24,372 nucleotides of DNA from a virus. Positions 21,596-24,372 of this stretch are shown here, in pieces. How positions within the stretch are numbered: position 1 is the stretch's first letter; every line of letters begins with the position of its first letter. Location: the IMG/VR virus record IMGVR_UViG_3300021373_001053, positions 1 to 24,372 of that record; one strand, written 5' to 3'. The notes under the pieces were generated by a model. It worked only from the letters and a program-made list of their open reading frames with translations. It was not told the DNA's origin and ran no database searches. The position numbers and the translations under genes were made by a program.

Positions 21596-22233
21596 TTATA
21601 CCTAAGACAATCACGAACTCATACGAAGTAGCAGGGTTCAACAACAAACGACACTTAAAATCATTGGGTGAATTTGCAAAGCAGATACCCGAACGCTCTC
21701 GTGTTCTAGAAATTGGTGTAGGCTGGGGCGGCTCTACTTGGGAGTTGATGGACAGTCTACCCGAAAACTGTGAGTTACATTCGTGCGATACGTTTGGCAT
21801 GAATAGCCCACAACTCAAGATGAAGCACGTACAAGGCGTGCTTGAAAAGCATTCGCACAATAGTGCAATCGTCTATCAAATGCAAGTCTATCAAGAACAG
21901 ACACACCGAGCCGCATTTGATTGGGCGGTAAAGCAACACCCACGTTATCGAAAGTTGATGAAACGAGTACATGAATGTAAATCGCTCGACGTACTAAACG
22001 ATGACTTAAACTGGGATATGGTATACATTGACGGTCATCATGCTTATGAAACTGTGATCAAAGAACTCACGCTGGTGACCCATGTAGCGTATGTCTGTGG
22101 TGATGACTATCACCCAGCACATCCTGGCTGCCAGCAAGCCATTGAAGAATGGATTGGTAACACTGGTCGTCAGTTTTCATTTGACCCGTATGACACTGGG
22201 TCTGGTTTCTGGTATTCTATTAAGGAATTCTAA
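21592..22233 (+). CDS. Class I SAM-dependent methyltransferase (Methyltransf_24-like)
   Basis: 213 residues from ATG 21592, overlapping the previous stop (ATGA). VLEIGVGWGGST at 38-49 is the SAM-binding motif I, HSCDTF with D66 the second strand, and MVYIDGHHAYETVIKEL the typical later strand of sugar or small-molecule O-methyltransferases. DDYHPAHPGCQQAIEEW follows the same family. It opens a run of glycosyltransferase genes, so a sugar substrate is likely but not shown. Confidence 0.82.
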   Translation: MIIPKTITNSYEVAGFNNKRHLKSLGEFAKQIPERSRVLEIGVGWGGSTWELMDSLPENCELHSCDTFGMNSPQLKMKHVQGVLEKHSHNSAIVYQMQVYQEQTHRAAFDWAVKQHPRYRKLMKRVHECKSLDVLNDDLNWDMVYIDGHHAYETVIKELTLVTHVAYVCGDDYHPAHPGCQQAIEEWIGNTGRQFSFDPYDTGSGFWYSIKEF

Positions 22234-22373
22234 TGGCGAAGTACGGTCGATTTGACCCTAAAAATAAAAAGAAGCGTAATGATAAGTATCGAGGCGAGCG
22301 AAGAACCGTCAAAAGTTCTGATTACAAAAGAGAGCGAGTGCAGGTAAATCAAATTGCAAACAGAACTGCTTGA
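22233..22373 (+). CDS. Very small basic phage protein
   Basis: 46 residues, overlapping the previous stop (TAATG). It starts MAKYGRFDPKNKKKRNDKYR, a pattern I recall from T4-like phage proteins that open MA(K/R)YGR(F/Y)DP(K/R)NKK. Rich in Lys, Arg and Asn, without hydrophobic core. Possibly nucleic-acid binding. It overlaps the start of the split glycosyltransferase by 20 bases. Confidence 0.65.
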   Translation: MAKYGRFDPKNKKKRNDKYRGERRTVKSSDYKRERVQVNQIANRTA

Positions 22374-23204
22374 TCCGAAAGGTCGCAAGTGGATTCTGAC
22401 TGGCGACACAATACATTTTGCGGGTAAGACTGGCATCGGTGACGTGATGCTCGGTCTTAACACTGCATACTATGTGTCGAATACATTAAAAAAAAAGTAA
22501 ATCTCACGTATCACTGGCTCAATGATCGAGACTGGAAGTTTCACTTTGAAGACCAACAGACGATCATAGAACAACAAGAGTACTTGCATACTCGAATGCA
22601 TGGCTATCAACGGGTTGATGTAAACGTTGAAAACATCTTCAACACAAATCATGACCTGTTGAATAATCAGTTACACATAAACATCGACAAGCCCGAAGGG
22701 TATGCGGTGCTTGACAGTATCAACACGTGGTTGTTTCACCCGAAGTTTCTGGATCTGCCAGTGCATGACAATCTTGTCGTTATTTGGCGAACTAAGTTTA
22801 TCGACTCAAAGTATCCTTCATTTAAAGACAGTTACGACTCATCGTATTGGGATCTGATCATACCCATATTAAAGATGAAAGGCTACAATGTTGTTGAAGT
22901 ATCACACCGAACACCAATCGCAGAGGTGTTTTATCTGATCTCGCGGTGTAAGTTCATTGTTGCATACAATGGGATGTATCACTACATTGCAAAAAATCTA
23001 GTGAAGCCAATGATCGTGTTAGGTGATTCGAGCATCATACGCACACACAACCCACAAGCAACTCACTTTTACTGCCCGAAGAAAGATAAGACGCCACGAG
23101 ACGTTCTAGACTACTTGCTAAATATCGAAAAGAATTATCCGAAGATGCTCAAGAAGACAGAACGGATAAAACGTGAAGTGAAACAAATAGTTTACGGTGA
23201 CTAA
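22354..23204 (+). CDS. GT9-like (heptosyltransferase-type) glycosyltransferase split by a -1 frameshift
   Basis: Read in two frames. From TTG 22354 (an AGG lies nine bases before it) comes a 48-residue part with FAGKTGIGDVMLGLN at 22-36, the N-terminal GIGDVxL motif of GT9-type enzymes, ending TLKKK and TAA at 22498. The -1 frame continues without a start from 22497 to 23204 for 235 residues and holds the family's C-terminal part: SRCKFIVAYNGMYHYIAKN then KPMIVLGD. The two parts make one normal protein of 283 residues if the ribosome slips back one base on the A AAA AAG at 22491-22497. The alternatives are a sequencing error in the nine-A run or a true mutation; a re-start at ATG 22584 would lack the N-terminal motif. 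The enzyme should transfer a sugar, probably to a surface glycan. Confidence 0.75.
22488..22500 (+). other. Candidate -1 ribosomal frameshift site (A AAA AAG UAA)
   Basis: A run of nine A followed by GTAA. In the upstream frame the codons are TTA AAA AAA AAG TAA, so the heptamer A AAA AAG is in phase and directly followed by a stop, as at efficient bacterial -1 sites. I see no strong downstream hairpin and no Shine-Dalgarno-like stimulator upstream. Confidence 0.55.
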
Positions 23205-23798
23205 ATGATAACGCCTGCTGTAGGCATGATCTTTCTGAAAGACAATAAGATCAGCGAGACCTATAAAAACATTGTAAAACATTCTTGGATGAATGCTGGC
23301 TATAAAGTCTGGTACCATGATGCTATCACACCAGACACAATGCATCTTGGTGTTAAAGAACTTAAGTTTGGCAACAAGGCACAAGGACGTAATAAGGGCA
23401 ATCCTTTATCACCAACTGAACAAGCAATCTGGTACAGTCACATGATGATGTGGGAGATCGCTTCACGAAAAACAAACCCGCTCATTGTCATTGAACACGA
23501 TGTGATGTTGCTTAAGCCAATCGAACAGTCGGTTCTCGCGCAACATCCTATTCTCGGTCTGTCACATTGTGGTCTGTTATCAAAACATCCTCACAAAGGG
23601 TACCGCATTTCGGCTGGTGGCGCATATATGTTAACGCCTGAGATTGCCAAGAAAATGATCGACGGTGTGCCTGAGTTGATCACATATAATAGTGACGGAT
23701 ACATTCATAACTGGATCGCTAGATATGGCACGTTTAGACAAGAATACTCAACACAACTTTACTTACCTGAGGTGGGTGTAACAATAGATCATGGTTAA
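23205..23798 (+). CDS. GT25-like glycosyltransferase
   Basis: 197 residues, starting right after the previous stop. SPTEQAIWYSHMMMWEI at 69-85 and PLIVIEHDVMLLKP at 92-105 match the GT25 (LPS beta-galactosyltransferase-type) pattern in which an E-x-D motif holds metal and sugar nucleotide (here E97, H98, D99). GGAYMLTPEIAKKMID is a further typical stretch. The C-terminal part with GYIHNWIARYG fits the family too. It probably adds a sugar to a glycan with its neighbours. It overlaps the next gene by eight bases. Confidence 0.8.
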   Translation: MITPAVGMIFLKDNKISETYKNIVKHSWMNAGYKVWYHDAITPDTMHLGVKELKFGNKAQGRNKGNPLSPTEQAIWYSHMMMWEIASRKTNPLIVIEHDVMLLKPIEQSVLAQHPILGLSHCGLLSKHPHKGYRISAGGAYMLTPEIAKKMIDGVPELITYNSDGYIHNWIARYGTFRQEYSTQLYLPEVGVTIDHG

Positions 23799-24372
23799 CG
23801 TCTATATTGGTTATGATGCACGTGAGCAAGACGCCTACAACGTGGCCATGGCATCAGTCAAAGAACATTCGAATGTGCACGTCAAAGGGCTGATTCGCGA
23901 ACAGTTAAAGGCTTATGGCTACTACTATCGTGAAGATCGACTCGCATCGACTGAGTTCACAATCACACGTTTTCTTGTGCCTTGGCTCGAAGACTACAAA
24001 GGGTTTTCGATCTTTATGGATTGTGACGTACTGGTCAACACCGACATCTCGAAGATTATGGATGAGATCGATGAAGAGAATGATGTGAGTTGCGTTCAGC
24101 ATCACTATTATCCTAAGACATCAACAAAGATGGACGGGCAAAGCAATCATCTATACCCTCGCAAGAACTGGTCATCTGTGATGGTGTTTAACAACGAACG
24201 ATGCAAGACTCTCACAAACGAGTACGTGAACCAAGCACAGCCCAGCGATTTGCATCAAATGAAATGGGCAAACAAGATCGGCTCGTTGCATCACACCTGG
24301 AACTATCTGTCGGGTTACTATCATGATCTTGACAAACCAAATATTATTCACTATACTGATGGTGGACCTTGG
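23791..24372 (+). CDS. GT-A-fold glycosyltransferase (3' end outside window)
   Basis: 194 codons are visible and the frame is still open at the window end. VYIGYDAREQDAYNVAM at 4-20 and FSIFMDCDVLVNTDIS at 72-87 are typical of GT8-like enzymes; the DxD motif (D77, D79) binds the metal and sugar nucleotide. SSVMVFNN and SLHHTWNYL follow the order of the fold. It is the third glycosyltransferase in a row, so the cluster may go on past the window. Confidence 0.82.
   Translation, partial: MVNVYIGYDAREQDAYNVAMASVKEHSNVHVKGLIREQLKAYGYYYREDRLASTEFTITRFLVPWLEDYKGFSIFMDCDVLVNTDISKIMDEIDEENDVSCVQHHYYPKTSTKMDGQSNHLYPRKNWSSVMVFNNERCKTLTNEYVNQAQPSDLHQMKWANKIGSLHHTWNYLSGYYHDLDKPNIIHYTDGGPW

Noticed and set aside
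1-24372. tRNA genes, CRISPR arrays, insertion sequences, integrase or attachment sites
   Set aside because: I looked for them by eye and found none; no cloverleaf-like stretch, no spaced repeats, no transposase or integrase. A faint tRNA could be missed without a covariance search.

Overview
This is a gene-dense stretch of a large tailed-phage genome. I count 43 genes, all on the + strand, mostly joined by ATGA/TAATG overlaps, with no gene-free stretch over about 60 bases. Three perfect T4-type late promoter octamers (TATAAATA), T4-type lysozyme, PhoH, and many small proteins that I recall from marine T4-like myoviruses suggest a marine T4-like myovirus. An overlapping inner/outer spanin pair and a heptosyltransferase-like glycosyltransferase point to a Gram-negative host. 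The alternative oxidase is of the proteobacterial/mitochondrial type, not the plastid type of cyanophages, and the ribonucleotide reductase is class II. Both fit a heterotrophic proteobacterial host better than a cyanobacterium. This taxonomic reading is inference from recognised families; no search was run.

Layout. Positions 1-8960 hold virion-associated genes: the end of a structural protein, an alternative oxidase, a ligase-like nucleotidyltransferase (DUF6267-like), basic internal-protein-like genes, an HxGH-type nucleotidyltransferase, a 732-residue modular protein, small EF-hand and zinc-motif proteins and a beta-rich structural protein. Positions 9002-11495 form a cassette of two Sec-secreted proteins and membrane/coiled-coil proteins behind a late promoter. 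Positions 11502-14625 hold a methyltransferase, a sulfotransferase, conserved phage proteins and the embedded spanin pair. Positions 14682-18681 hold class II ribonucleotide reductase behind a sigma70-like promoter, a zinc ribbon, a GIY-YIG-like protein, a P-loop kinase and, behind a second sigma70-like promoter, two small conserved genes closed by a UUCG hairpin terminator. Positions 18724-21595 hold a methyltransferase, PhoH, the endolysin and a lipoprotein with an HExxH motif. Positions 21592-24372 hold a methyltransferase and three glycosyltransferase genes. The first of these is split by a -1 frame change exactly on an A AAA AAG slippery heptamer.

How it fits together. Several proteins start with a peptide like the T4 capsid-targeting sequence (M-x-x-F-x-x-F-L-x-E, ending in the prohead-protease site L-x-E). 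This suggests that a nucleotidyltransferase, an HxGH enzyme and a P-loop kinase are packed in the head and injected. The large modular protein has the same L/I-x-E motif at most of its module joints. Lysis would use the lysozyme, the spanins, a not clearly identified holin and perhaps the metallopeptidase-like lipoprotein. The oxidase and reductase would act on host respiration and nucleotide supply. The glycosyltransferase, sulfotransferase and methyltransferase genes suggest modification of a phage or host glycan.
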